64,000 nt of DNA from Bacteroidota bacterium (GCA_004322215.1 SCSM01000023.1:124001-188000); one strand, 5' to 3'. Shown: positions 27,772 to 36,225, numbered from the stretch's first letter. Program-made: numbers and translations. The notes: a model not told the origin generated them from the letters alone.

Positions 27772-27805
27772 AAGCCATTTTTGAAATTCAAAAGTGGCTT
27801 TTTTT
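27772..27805 (+). terminator. intrinsic terminator of the sdh operon
   Basis: A 14-bp stem (AAGCCATTTTTGAA with TTCAAAAGTGGCTT, one G-T wobble) with a very short loop and a T-tract, starting 22 bp after the sdhB stop. Confidence 0.85.
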
Positions 27806-27863
27806 ATGCTCAATTATTTCTTAAATTGGAATATTATTATTAATAATAATAGTGAAATATTAT

Positions 27864-28817
27864 ATGAAAAAGAGAATCTTATCCTTATTCATCGTCGTGA
27901 GTGCAATTATATGTGTTTACTCTAACTTATATTCTGCCGAAAAAGTTTATATGCCATTCTTTGAATTGATTAATGTTCATGCTGATTATCAATACTCGGT
28001 TGCGAGATTATTCAAAAATTATGTTGATGAACAAGGTAGGTATATATTAATTATTCCTCAAAGAGCTGATAGCTTAATAGCACAACCACCTTTAAACGAA
28101 ATTCGGGAAACAGCCAAATCTAATGACTGCTCATTCTTCATTGTCGCCGATATGAATCGAATTGGAGAGACGGTTATTATTTCGGTTTCTATGTATAAAA
28201 CTGAAAATAGTCAGCTCATCTGGAAAGACCGCCTCAAAGCAAATACTCCCGATGACATTGACCCGATTCTTCAAAAATTATCGAGAGTAATCGGAACCGA
28301 ACATAAAGCTGCTGAAGATGGTGATATTTATAGTGTAACAAGCTACGAATCTCAGCAATTAAAACAAATCCATTCTATAAGCGCTTTCGGTATTTCCATT
28401 GGAGGTGCATTATTGATGTCAAATCCTTTTATTGATGACCCGTTTTCGGGAGGTGGAGGAATATTCTGGTCTTATGACATTAGAACAGTACTTTTTGAGG
28501 TTGATGCACAATCCTATTTTCTTGGGAGTTATAGTGTCGGTCATTTAAGCATAGATGTCTATCGCCCCTTCTTTGCAGAAAGTAGCACGCCATTTTTAGG
28601 TGGTGGATTAGGTTTCGGTTATACAACAGGTGCGTCTAATGGACAAGGCAACGGAATGATGCTCTTCGTTGGCGGTGGTTACATCTTCGGACGTACTGCA
28701 GATGTCGGCTTAAGAGTTAGGGCTCAATATATGCTCGGTGCTTTCAAAGTCGAGAATACTGAAAAATCATTGCCTCACGGTTTTATGCTCAATATGGAGT
28801 TATATTTTGGCAAATAA
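27864..28817 (+). CDS. exported protein with FlgO/CsgG-like N-terminal and barrel-like C-terminal part
   Basis: About 317 residues from ATG at 27864 (an in-frame GTG lies 12 bp upstream). Signal peptide to about residue 25 (LYSAEK). The first part, about 25-150, has the alpha/beta pattern of a FlgO/CsgG-type domain: conserved-looking ELINVHADY, a LIIPQRAD strand and WKDRLKANTPDDIDPIL. The last 150 residues are rich in Gly and alternating hydrophobics (GISIGGALLM, GGGLGFGYTTG, LFVGGGYIFG), suggesting an outer-membrane barrel. No family is claimed with certainty. It overlaps the next gene by 11 bp. Confidence 0.6.
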   Translation: MKKRILSLFIVVSAIICVYSNLYSAEKVYMPFFELINVHADYQYSVARLFKNYVDEQGRYILIIPQRADSLIAQPPLNEIRETAKSNDCSFFIVADMNRIGETVIISVSMYKTENSQLIWKDRLKANTPDDIDPILQKLSRVIGTEHKAAEDGDIYSVTSYESQQLKQIHSISAFGISIGGALLMSNPFIDDPFSGGGGIFWSYDIRTVLFEVDAQSYFLGSYSVGHLSIDVYRPFFAESSTPFLGGGLGFGYTTGASNGQGNGMMLFVGGGYIFGRTADVGLRVRAQYMLGAFKVENTEKSLPHGFMLNMELYFGK

Positions 28818-29229
28818 ACTCAAAATAAAATTTTTATTCTTATTATTAATATTGATTTTTATGTGCTCCTGTGGCACTACAATGATAATTTGTCCCGAAA
28901 GCAAGGCAGAAATTTATTTGGACAATGAATATGTTGGACAAGGAATTGCGGAAGTTAAAAGCATCGGCTTTCCGCATACTGCTGATTTGGAAGCACGAAG
29001 AGGTGGGAGAGTAATTGGAAAGACAACTATGTCCCGTAGTTTCACTTTCGGAACTTTTTGTATTGGTTTGGTTACCTATTATACCGGGTTTATTTGGGCT
29101 TGGTATTATCCCGATGATGTTACTATACCAATTTATGCCAATTACATGCCCGGAAATGAATATAAAAGTTTATGGGACCATTCTGATGAAAGCATTTGGT
29201 CAAAACCAATTCAATCATTGAAAAAATAA
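28807..29229 (+). CDS. PEGA-like lipoprotein
   Basis: The likely start is TTG at 28807, preceded by GGAG at 28796-28799, giving 140 residues. It yields a lipoprotein signal peptide with a Cys-containing lipobox (IFMCSCG). Starting earlier would add a non-signal N-terminus encoded inside the previous gene. The mature part opens like a PEGA domain (CPESKAEIYLDNEYVGQG), followed by an arginine-rich loop and a hydrophobic aromatic segment (FGTFCIGLVTYYTGFIWAWYY) before a polar tail. The 11-bp overlap with the upstream barrel-like gene suggests the two act together in the envelope. Confidence 0.6.
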   Translation: MANKLKIKFLFLLLILIFMCSCGTTMIICPESKAEIYLDNEYVGQGIAEVKSIGFPHTADLEARRGGRVIGKTTMSRSFTFGTFCIGLVTYYTGFIWAWYYPDDVTIPIYANYMPGNEYKSLWDHSDESIWSKPIQSLKK

Positions 29230-29240
29230 TGCATTATTAT

Positions 29241-29807
29241 TTATTTCGGTTCTTCCTGATTTTCCCTGAATTTATATTCTCTCAGGATATTTAGTATATC
29301 TTCTTCCCATGACAATTTTGGAGTTTCTACTATTCTTCCTATTTCTTCACCCTCTACTTCGAGAACTAATGTCGGCACCTTTTCTATTTTATAATAATTA
29401 GCAGTACCCGATGGTTCATTCTTTTGTCTGTCAACACCGTAGAGAAGTATTTTATCAGGGAAAATTCCTGCACCTGTGATTAATTTATATAATTTGGGTA
29501 GTTCTGTTTCTGAATCGCTGCACCAGGAACCCGCAAAAATCAAAAAATCTACACCGTAATTTGTTGCCATATCCGATATTTCACTTGCTCTTTTCAGATT
29601 AGGCATATAAGAAGGGGCACTGTAGCTTTCCCAGCCGGCATTCTCCTGCCATTCCTCCCATGTGAGATGACCGACAATCATGGGCTTCCCGTTTTCATCC
29701 GATTCAATAGAATATTTGGAACTTGAGCATGAATTCAATATAATTTGTAAAACGATTACAAATACTATTATACCGGTATTTCTTAAAACTGATTTCATTT
29801 TTTTCAA
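29241..29807 (-). CDS. thioredoxin-family lipoprotein
   Basis: A 188-residue protein with a lipoprotein signal (IILNSC, Cys at about 27). It has a thioredoxin-like domain at about 75-180, of the Bacteroidota group in which the usual CxxC is replaced by a GSWCSDSETELP active-site loop with one Cys, followed by a KVPTLVLE cis-Pro strand. A lone active-site cysteine argues against classic disulfide exchange. It is divergent-convergent with its neighbours and has no obvious operon partner. Confidence 0.72.
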   Translation of the reverse strand: MKKMKSVLRNTGIIVFVIVLQIILNSCSSSKYSIESDENGKPMIVGHLTWEEWQENAGWESYSAPSYMPNLKRASEISDMATNYGVDFLIFAGSWCSDSETELPKLYKLITGAGIFPDKILLYGVDRQKNEPSGTANYYKIEKVPTLVLEVEGEEIGRIVETPKLSWEEDILNILREYKFRENQEEPK

Positions 29808-29864
29808 ACAAATAATATTTTTTTAATAGACTTAAATGCAGAGATAAATATTATATTTTATATC

Positions 29865-31178
29865 TCATTTTATCAGTAGATTATCCAATATCTGTGCCAG
29901 TTTTTTTGCGGCTTCTCTTCTCTCATAACTTTTGATTAATTCTAAATCAGGTGAGAAAGACTGGTCCTTGTTTTTCCAGGACTGATAATAAAATTTAATA
30001 ATCCCGGTAATTCCGTTTATATCGGATTGATGTGCAACTTTTCCGCTTTGAGTTTCATTCATTAGCTTTGCAATTGCACTGTCTGTAGGTGCAACAGCTA
30101 TAATTGGTCTCATCACACCAATGTACTCATATACTTTTCCGGGAACAATTTCCTCACTTTCTTTTGCTTCGTCAACAACAAGAAGTAGTGCATCCGATTG
30201 AATCAATAATTTTATGCTCTCTGCATGAGGAATGTATGAAATAATTTCAATTGAATCCTTGAAAGACGCATTCCTGAACATTTCCTCAACTTCTGCTCCG
30301 AATCTACCGACAAACCTAAGATGAATTTCTTCTGGCTTAAAGCCCCCTTCTTTAATTAATTTTTCAATTGCTTCAAAAAAGCTCGCAGGATTCCTTCTAC
30401 CATACATCGAACCACTGTATGTAATAGTAAATTTATCGTTTTCTCTTTTCTCGACTTTTGGAAAATCCGAAGAATCAAAACCATTAGGTACATGGTAAAA
30501 TTTATCTTCTTTGAGTAATGGATATTTCCCCAGAGCATCCTTGATAATACCTTCCCATGCACACTCTACGGCATCCGATTCTGTAAATACTGAACGCTCC
30601 ATTCTAATATCAAACAAATCAGGGAGGAACCATCTCTTTGGTGCAGTTAGGAATCCCCGCCACGGGTCTCGGAATCCTGCAATCCATGGCACATTGTATA
30701 AACGTTTAAATTTTCTTGCAATGAGCGAACATGTATATGGTGGAGAAGAACTGTAAACAGCATCAATCTTATATTCCTTCTGTATTTTTTTTATTGCTTT
30801 GTTCGCTGTCATCCTCCATGCTGTTCGTGCATCGGGAATGAAAAGTGTAGCACGAATAAATTCAGCAACTTTATCTTTTAAACTTAACTTTTGGCTTTCC
30901 TTTTTTATAACATTTACATCAATCGCACCTTTTTTCCTTCCGGTAAAAAAACGGTAAATGTCGTATGGCTCATAAATATGTGTTCTCACAACGATTGTTG
31001 AATCCGGTACTTGCGATAATAGTGATTCATCAACCGCTGGAAATTGTCCGTTAGATACTGTCAGAACAATCGGCTGCCAGCCGAATTCTTGCAGATACTT
31101 CACATGCTTCAGCACTCTCTGAACGCCGGGTCCTCCCGAAGGTGGAAAATAATATGCTATGATTAATAGGTTTTTCAT
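29865..31178 (-). CDS. glycosyltransferase, GT4-like
   Basis: A 437-residue GT-B fold glycosyltransferase. The N-terminal donor-independent lobe starts KNLLIIAYYFPPSGGPGVQR, the wording of GT4 enzymes that build surface polysaccharides; the second lobe carries FTITYSGSMYGRRNP, LRFVGRFG and the E-x7-E-type region around DEAKESEEIVPGKVYEYI. Sugar donor and acceptor cannot be told. Its first 69 bp occur again at 32700-32768, beyond the AlbA_2 gene that starts 8 bp upstream of it. Confidence 0.85.
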   Translation of the reverse strand: MKNLLIIAYYFPPSGGPGVQRVLKHVKYLQEFGWQPIVLTVSNGQFPAVDESLLSQVPDSTIVVRTHIYEPYDIYRFFTGRKKGAIDVNVIKKESQKLSLKDKVAEFIRATLFIPDARTAWRMTANKAIKKIQKEYKIDAVYSSSPPYTCSLIARKFKRLYNVPWIAGFRDPWRGFLTAPKRWFLPDLFDIRMERSVFTESDAVECAWEGIIKDALGKYPLLKEDKFYHVPNGFDSSDFPKVEKRENDKFTITYSGSMYGRRNPASFFEAIEKLIKEGGFKPEEIHLRFVGRFGAEVEEMFRNASFKDSIEIISYIPHAESIKLLIQSDALLLVVDEAKESEEIVPGKVYEYIGVMRPIIAVAPTDSAIAKLMNETQSGKVAHQSDINGITGIIKFYYQSWKNKDQSFSPDLELIKSYERREAAKKLAQILDNLLIK

Positions 31179-31180
31179 TT
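31112..31180. repeat. direct repeat, intact copy (glycosyltransferase 5' end)
   Basis: The first 22 codons of the glycosyltransferase plus its start. By eye it matches 32700-32768 at about 62 of 69 positions, with a block of over 30 identical bases in the middle. The two copies are 1,588 bp apart and in the same orientation. Confidence 0.85.
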
Positions 31181-31186
31181 ATATTT

Positions 31187-32662
31187 TTAAGAAGTCACTA
31201 AGTATTTACTTTTTTTGCTTATAAAAAATTTTTTAATTACTTTTTCAGCTCTATCAGTTAAAATATATCCCCCACTTTTTGGAGGCCCAATAAATTCAAT
31301 AATATTATTGGATTTTAAAAACGATAAATCATTTTCAACCGTTCGAGGAGTTATACCAAAAAATTTTGATAAATTTTGGACATTGATTGTTTCTTTTTTT
31401 AGCAATAATTCCAAAATAAATGTTAATCTTTGCAATTGTTTTCCTTTTACTCCGAAATTTACTCCGAAATTTACTCCGAAATTTAAAGCGAAATTTTTAG
31501 CGAAAATTTCGCTATAAATTTCTTCATTTTTTTCAAACTTTTTACTAACTATTCTTTTAAATTTAACAGTAAAAAAATTATTATAATTGAATTCAGCTTT
31601 AGGGAGTTTCAGATTTTTTAGTGACATTTGAATACGATTGATACCTGTACCAAGCATTTCGATATACCCTGCTCTCAACATTAATGAAGCAAGTATTGGG
31701 TTTCGTGTTACACTAATTCGTCCAAATTCAGATGGGTCTAAACCTTTTGGCAATCCTCCCGGATTTGTAATTACTAACCTATCATCAAATACTTCAATCA
31801 TAACATTCGCACCCTTTTCAAAATAATCCCTGTGGATTACAGCATTAACAACAGCTTCACGAAGAGCTGTTTCAGGTATTTCAAGCGTTTCTTCCCTTCT
31901 TATTTTTTCGATGGTATAACCTAATTTTAAATGTTTTTTTAGAAAAGTGATTGAATCTTCAACGTTTGTAATAATATCTGAATTAAAATCTTTTCTGTCC
32001 AATACATTTACTTTTTCAATTCCTTTATATAGAACACAGGTTATCTTTGATTGAATTATGAAGTTTTCAGGATTTTTTGCAAAAAATAATATACCTGCTT
32101 GATTAAATAAATACTTATTATTTTCTTGCTTTATTAAATCAAGATTTTTTAAAACATCAATAGCTTTATAACTTGCAGATATACCGCAAAGCTTTACAAA
32201 ATGAAAAAATGAATTTTTATTAAAATCTCTCCTAAAATTGAATTTATCGTTGAATAATTCATCAAATCTTATTTTACCTTCATTTTGTATAAAGGCAATT
32301 ATATCATTCCTGTTCATCTTTTGAGAATTTGCTCCAACTCTTAGAAAAAAACCTTCGGAACAACGGTATGGTTTATCTAATCCTTCTTTTATATTAATTA
32401 TTACTATGTTTTGATGTTTTTCAATCTGAATGTTAACTGATGGGTCGCAATTAATAGCTATATCCTGAATCTGTGATTTTATTTTATTATTCAATTCAAA
32501 TCCTGTAATGTCCCCATTATCATTTATCCCTAAAAATATTCTTCCGCCGGATGAATTAGCAAAAGCTACTAATTCTTTAGTTAGGTTTGATAAGGATTCT
32601 TTGAACTCAGTTTTATAACCTTCACCTTCTTCAATAATAATATTTAATTCATTTTCGGTCAT
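31187..32662 (-). CDS. AlbA_2/Schlafen-like ATP-binding putative transcriptional regulator
   Basis: A 491-residue protein. The N-terminal AlbA_2 (divergent AAA_4) domain is seen as EGEGYKTEFKESLSNL, ELVAFANSSGGRIFLGIND and the later FFLRVGANSQKM (about 10-130). The central HATPase-like part contains ALREAVVNAVIHRDY and RLVITNPGGLP (about 265-310). A linker of NFGV repeats (about 388-405) leads into a winged helix-turn-helix (about 412-475: LSKFFGITPRTVENDLSFL). Such proteins are thought to regulate transcription or act in accessory or defence loci; no function is proven here. It sits 8 bp upstream of the glycosyltransferase in an apparently inserted segment. Confidence 0.8.
   Translation of the reverse strand: MTENELNIIIEEGEGYKTEFKESLSNLTKELVAFANSSGGRIFLGINDNGDITGFELNNKIKSQIQDIAINCDPSVNIQIEKHQNIVIINIKEGLDKPYRCSEGFFLRVGANSQKMNRNDIIAFIQNEGKIRFDELFNDKFNFRRDFNKNSFFHFVKLCGISASYKAIDVLKNLDLIKQENNKYLFNQAGILFFAKNPENFIIQSKITCVLYKGIEKVNVLDRKDFNSDIITNVEDSITFLKKHLKLGYTIEKIRREETLEIPETALREAVVNAVIHRDYFEKGANVMIEVFDDRLVITNPGGLPKGLDPSEFGRISVTRNPILASLMLRAGYIEMLGTGINRIQMSLKNLKLPKAEFNYNNFFTVKFKRIVSKKFEKNEEIYSEIFAKNFALNFGVNFGVNFGVKGKQLQRLTFILELLLKKETINVQNLSKFFGITPRTVENDLSFLKSNNIIEFIGPPKSGGYILTDRAEKVIKKFFISKKSKYLVTS
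31449..31496. repeat. 12-bp tandem repeat inside the AlbA_2 gene
   Basis: Three perfect copies of ACTCCGAAATTT (31449-31484) and a fourth altered copy, encoding NFGV NFGV NFGV on the minus strand. Because the unit is a multiple of three, copy number can change without breaking the frame. Similar short repeats between the ATPase and winged-helix parts are known in this protein group. Confidence 0.85.
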
Positions 32663-32699
32663 TTCTTAAATTCAATTAATTGAATAAAACTCAAAAACA

Positions 32700-32768
32700 G
32701 CACACGCTGAACACCAGGTCCTCCCGAAGGTGGAAAATAATATGCTATGATTAGTAAGTTTTTCAATT
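32700..32768 (-). pseudogene. duplicated 5' fragment of the glycosyltransferase gene
   Basis: On the minus strand this reads KNLLIIAYYFPPSGGPGVQR, identical to the N-terminus of the glycosyltransferase at 29865-31178, but with TTG instead of ATG at the start. After about 23 codons it diverges, running into LFLSFIQL and a stop near the AlbA_2 start. It begins 13 bp downstream of the PemK toxin stop. The simplest reading is that the glycosyltransferase once followed pemK directly and the AlbA_2 segment was placed between, leaving a copy of its 5' end behind. Confidence 0.85.
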
Positions 32769-32781
32769 TATTTTTTTAATA

Positions 32782-33141
32782 TTATACAATCTCAATACAA
32801 TTTTGTGCTGTTGCTATTATTTCTTCAAGTTCTTTACTCTCATTTCCTAACTTTCTAACTATTCTCTCGATTGATATACATCTGATTTGATAGCAGTTAA
32901 CAGCACTTTTTACATTCAATCCATTTTGTTTGTTAGGAACTAATTTATACAGCCACCAGATTTTTTCGAAATCATTTTTCCATGTAGTTATTGGTGCAAC
33001 TATTTTCAAATCCAAACCAATGGCAAAATCCCCATTAATAATAATCGCGGGTCTGATTTTTTTTATTTCATCACTCAAAGTCGGATTAAAATCCACTAAA
33101 CAGATATCACCCTGCTTTATTTCAATAGTCTTGGATTTCAT
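32782..33141 (-). CDS. PemK/MazF-type endoribonuclease toxin
   Basis: A 119-residue toxin of the PemK/MazF/CcdB fold. The N-terminal signature KQGDICLVDFNPTLSDEIKK and the KIRPAIIIN strand place it clearly, with the IVAPITTW strand and CYQIRCISIERI at about 83-94. Family members cut mRNA at short sequences. It is coupled to the upstream antitoxin by a 4-bp ATGA overlap. Nothing indicates inactivation. Confidence 0.88.
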   Translation of the reverse strand: MKSKTIEIKQGDICLVDFNPTLSDEIKKIRPAIIINGDFAIGLDLKIVAPITTWKNDFEKIWWLYKLVPNKQNGLNVKSAVNCYQIRCISIERIVRKLGNESKELEEIIATAQNCIEIV

Positions 33142-33425
33142 TCAATCCCGTCAGCAATTTCATCAATATATAAATCTTTTTTTTGTTTATTATAATAAGG
33201 CATTGATTCTTCAGTCATTTGATTTAATAGAGCAGCCCTTATTTCCTTAGGTAATTTTCTCAGGTCTTTTGCACTTAGTTTTCTTGAATTCAATTCTTTA
33301 TCGACAAGTTCTTTAACAACTTGTGATACCGGTTTATTTTCAATGGTTGATAAGAGGTTGAATTTTTGCTTTTCCTCCTTCGTTACTCTAATCGCTATCA
33401 TTGAAGAATTTATAGTTTGAATCAT
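33138..33425 (-). CDS. antitoxin partner of the PemK/MazF toxin (probable ribbon-helix-helix)
   Basis: A 95-residue protein. Residues about 8-48 have the length and pattern of a ribbon-helix-helix DNA-binding domain (MIAIRVTKEEKQKFNLLS, then QVVKELVDKEL). The C-terminal part is charged and probably wraps the toxin. Assignment as antitoxin rests on position directly before the toxin with a 4-bp overlap. The operator-like repeats just upstream fit autoregulation by an RHH protein. Confidence 0.78.
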   Translation of the reverse strand: MIQTINSSMIAIRVTKEEKQKFNLLSTIENKPVSQVVKELVDKELNSRKLSAKDLRKLPKEIRAALLNQMTEESMPYYNKQKKDLYIDEIADGIE

Positions 33426-33433
33426 ATATCCTT

Positions 33434-33471
33434 TTTGTATTTACGTATTTACATATATACAAATATACAAA
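33434..33471. promoter_or_regulatory. putative autoregulatory operator of the PemK antitoxin-toxin pair
   Basis: Starting 9 bp upstream of the antitoxin ATG, TTTGTAT at 33434-33440 is answered by two ATACAAA copies at 33457-33463 and 33465-33471, with CGTATTTAC between. This short inverted-repeat pattern is what RHH antitoxins usually bind. Inference from pattern and position only. Confidence 0.45.
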
Positions 33472-33548
33472 TTTTCAATTTATAATTTTCAATTTTCAAT
33501 AAATTTTCAATTAAATAAATTTTCAATTAAATAAATTTTCAATTAAAT
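33469..33548. repeat. 16-bp AT-rich tandem repeat, five units
   Basis: Three perfect copies of AAATTTTCAATTAAAT at 33501-33548, preceded by two altered copies from 33469. It fills the space between the antitoxin promoter and the end of ychF. No spacers, so not a CRISPR array. Its 16-bp period does not match a helical turn. Confidence 0.85.
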
Positions 33549-33587
33549 ATTCATTTAAAGTTCAACATTCAAAATTTAAAATTCGTT

Positions 33588-34673
33588 TTACCCGTGTCTT
33601 ACATGCAAAATATCACCATCCTTTACTATATACTCTTTTCCTTCGAGCCGGAATACGCCATGCTCCTTGCACTTTGCGAATGATTTGTATTTAATAAAAT
33701 CTTCATAGTGAGTTACTTCCGCTCGGATGAATTTATTGAAAAAGTCTGTGTGTATAGTACCTGCGGCAATTTGAGCATTATCCCCTTCGTGAATCGTCCA
33801 GGCACGGCATTCATCTTCACCTACTGTGAAGAATGATTGCAATCCGAGTAATCTGTATGCACTGCGGATAAGCCGTGAAAGTGCGGATTCTTTAATGCCA
33901 TACTCTTCCATGAACATTTTTTTCTCTTCTTCTTCGAGAGAAACAAGTTCTTTTTCAATTTTAGCAAAGAATGGTTCGATGCGAATTTTCTTTCCCTTGA
34001 TGGATTGTCTTAATGACTCTACGATTTCATCTGCTCTCGAAATGTCTTTTTCATCCAGATTCACGGCAACCAGAAGTGGTTTTGCTGTCAGCGGTTGATA
34101 ATTTTTCATAAGCAGTATTTCATCTTCATGCATTTCTCTTTCCCTAAGTGGTATTCCTTTTTCCAAAGAATCATTCCATTTTTTCATTATTTCTTTTTCT
34201 TTTAATGCCTGCTCTTTTGATTTCTGCTTACCCATCTCCCTTTCCAATTTTTCCTGACGGTTTTCTATGAATGCAAGGTCAGCAAATAATAATTCATCTT
34301 CGAATATCTTAATATCTCTTAATACATTAATGCTTCCTTCCGGATGCGGTATGCTCTCATCCTCGAATGACCTGACTACATGAATCAATGCATCGTTGTT
34401 CCTGACTTTTGTCATAAAACCAGTATTGAACATTGAGCCGGCTTTTTCGCCTTTCTGAACACCGACAAGGTCAACGATTTCGATCGTCGCATTTACTTTC
34501 TTTTTCGGCTGAAAAATTTCAGTAAATTCATCTAATCTCTTATCCTGCACTTTTACAGTTGCAATGTTTGCCTCATGCCTTTGGATAGTATGCCGGTCAA
34601 GCTGTGTTTCAGTCAGTGTCTGAAAGAAAGTTGTCTTTCCTGAATAGGGTAGTCCCACAATAGCAATTTGCAT
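33588..34673 (-). CDS. ychF: YchF-type GTPase/ATPase
   Basis: A 361-residue Obg-family P-loop protein. G1 is GLPYSGKTT at about 7-15, G3 is DLVGVQKGEKAG, and the G4 position reads NLDE (VAVNLDE) instead of NKxD, the hallmark of YchF, which prefers ATP. A coiled-coil insert lies at about 125-165 and a TGS domain ends the protein (YKSFAKCKEHG ... DGDILHVRHG). YchF binds ribosomes and is linked to redox and stress responses in other bacteria. It is a solitary gene. Confidence 0.92.
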   Translation of the reverse strand: MQIAIVGLPYSGKTTFFQTLTETQLDRHTIQRHEANIATVKVQDKRLDEFTEIFQPKKKVNATIEIVDLVGVQKGEKAGSMFNTGFMTKVRNNDALIHVVRSFEDESIPHPEGSINVLRDIKIFEDELLFADLAFIENRQEKLEREMGKQKSKEQALKEKEIMKKWNDSLEKGIPLREREMHEDEILLMKNYQPLTAKPLLVAVNLDEKDISRADEIVESLRQSIKGKKIRIEPFFAKIEKELVSLEEEEKKMFMEEYGIKESALSRLIRSAYRLLGLQSFFTVGEDECRAWTIHEGDNAQIAAGTIHTDFFNKFIRAEVTHYEDFIKYKSFAKCKEHGVFRLEGKEYIVKDGDILHVRHG

Positions 34674-34804
34674 GGTTATATCCTTTTTAGAATTTTAATC
34701 TTATTAATTATTCAAAGTAAAACAATTCTTTTTTGATTGCAAAAGATTTGAATAAAAATAAATTTTCGCAGAAAATTTTAACCGAAATTGTGAAATGTGA
34801 ATTA

Positions 34805-36049
34805 TTAATTATTAATTTCTTTTTTGTAAACTACCAGTGCTTCAGGAAAAGGTGATAAAACCCTCTCCAGCACTCCCTGAGTCACTGAAATTGTGATTCC
34901 ATAATTTGTAATCGGCACTCCGGCTTCCTTTGCTTTATGTATTCTTACAAGTTTCTCGTTTCGTGTCAGCATACATCCTCCGCAATGAATAATTAATTTA
35001 TAATCATTCAAATTTGCCGGGTAATCTCTCCCTGCTGAATAATCAATATGAATGTTATAACCGATATATTGTCTAAGCCAGCGTGGGATTTTCACTCTTC
35101 CTATATCATCTTCATTTGGATGATGACTGCATGCCTCTGCTATTAATATTTTATCTCCTGCTTTGAGTTTTTTTATTTCTGCCGCACCTCTGACTTCTTC
35201 TAACAAATCACCTTTGAATCTTGAAAACAGTATTGAAAATGTAGTACATTTCACATCAGCAGGAGTTTCAGCAACCATCTCATTTACCACTTGCGAATCA
35301 CACACAACGAGTGCCGGCTTTTGTACAAGTGATTTCAATGCTAATGAATATTCAGTATCTTTTACCACCAGTGACATTGAATTGCTATCCAGCAAATCCC
35401 GAATTGCCTGAACCTGTGGCAATATAATTCTGCCTTTCGGTGCTTCTCTGTCAATCGGAACAATTAGTATTGAAACACTTCCCTGCGGAACTAAATCCCC
35501 GATTAAAGGTAATGGATTCGTATATTCAGTTGGTAATATTTCAGGCAGATATTTTTTAAATTCATTTACATATTTATTACTGTTCGGCTTGTCTATGCAT
35601 GAGCAATATAAAATATGTCCTGTTTTTGATTTTAATTTTGTTCTGAATTCTTCCGTTGGCTTTTCAATATCTATTTTATTAATTGCTATTATAATTGGAA
35701 TTTCCAACCTATTTGCAATATCAGAAATATTTTCTTCATAGTCTGTCCAAATATTCGGTTCACAAATAAGCACTATAATTTCCGCCCTGTCAACAATCTT
35801 CATCGTTTTTTCTATTCTAATATTCGATAGAATTGATTTATCGTCTATTCCTGCAGTATCCAGGAAAGTCACAGGTCCTATTGGAAGTAACTCCATTGAT
35901 TTTTCTACTACATCTGTTGTCGTTCCGGGTACAGGAGAAGTCAAAGCCACATCCTGATTGGCAATCATATTCAGGAAACTGGACTTTCCTGTATTAGTCC
36001 TGCCGAACAGGGCAATTTGCAATCTCAATGATTTTGGTGTACCAAGCAT
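34805..36049 (-). CDS. hydF: [FeFe]-hydrogenase maturation GTPase HydF
   Basis: A 414-residue protein with the HydF architecture: an N-terminal GTPase domain (G1 GRTNTGKSS at 16-24, DTAGIDD at 64-70, NKID at 124-127), a dimerisation domain (about 180-290), and a C-terminal [4Fe-4S]-binding domain. The cluster signature CxHx(about 45)HCxxC is intact: C307-S-H309 and H355-C356-G-G-C359. HydF is the scaffold on which HydE and HydG assemble the 2Fe subcluster before transfer to the hydrogenase. No hydE, hydG or hydA is present in this window, so its partners must lie elsewhere if the pathway works. Confidence 0.93.
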   Translation of the reverse strand: MLGTPKSLRLQIALFGRTNTGKSSFLNMIANQDVALTSPVPGTTTDVVEKSMELLPIGPVTFLDTAGIDDKSILSNIRIEKTMKIVDRAEIIVLICEPNIWTDYEENISDIANRLEIPIIIAINKIDIEKPTEEFRTKLKSKTGHILYCSCIDKPNSNKYVNEFKKYLPEILPTEYTNPLPLIGDLVPQGSVSILIVPIDREAPKGRIILPQVQAIRDLLDSNSMSLVVKDTEYSLALKSLVQKPALVVCDSQVVNEMVAETPADVKCTTFSILFSRFKGDLLEEVRGAAEIKKLKAGDKILIAEACSHHPNEDDIGRVKIPRWLRQYIGYNIHIDYSAGRDYPANLNDYKLIIHCGGCMLTRNEKLVRIHKAKEAGVPITNYGITISVTQGVLERVLSPFPEALVVYKKEINN

Positions 36050-36190
36050 AAAAATCAGATATTAATTAAGTATCTTAATCAAATATTAATAAATACATAA
36101 ATAATAATACAAAATTAACCAAAAAGATTGAGTGCAACTTAATCGAGTGGTAATTTAGCTGAATAGAATGTCGCAGAAGCAAGAGAATCA

Positions 36191-36225
36191 AAAAAGCGTC
36201 TTGACGAGAACAAAACGCTTTTTTT
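36191..36225. terminator. intrinsic terminator, possibly bidirectional
   Basis: AAAAAGCGT at 36191-36199 pairs with ACGCTTTTT at 36215-36223, with A- and T-tracts on the two sides. It lies just after the stop of the 31-residue ribosomal protein gene on the minus strand. Confidence 0.75.

Noticed and set aside
33469-33548. Repeat array as a possible CRISPR
   Set aside because: The 16-bp units are directly joined with no spacers and no cas gene is near.
34805-36049. Calling an [FeFe]-hydrogenase cluster
   Set aside because: Only hydF is present; no hydrogenase or other maturase is in the window.
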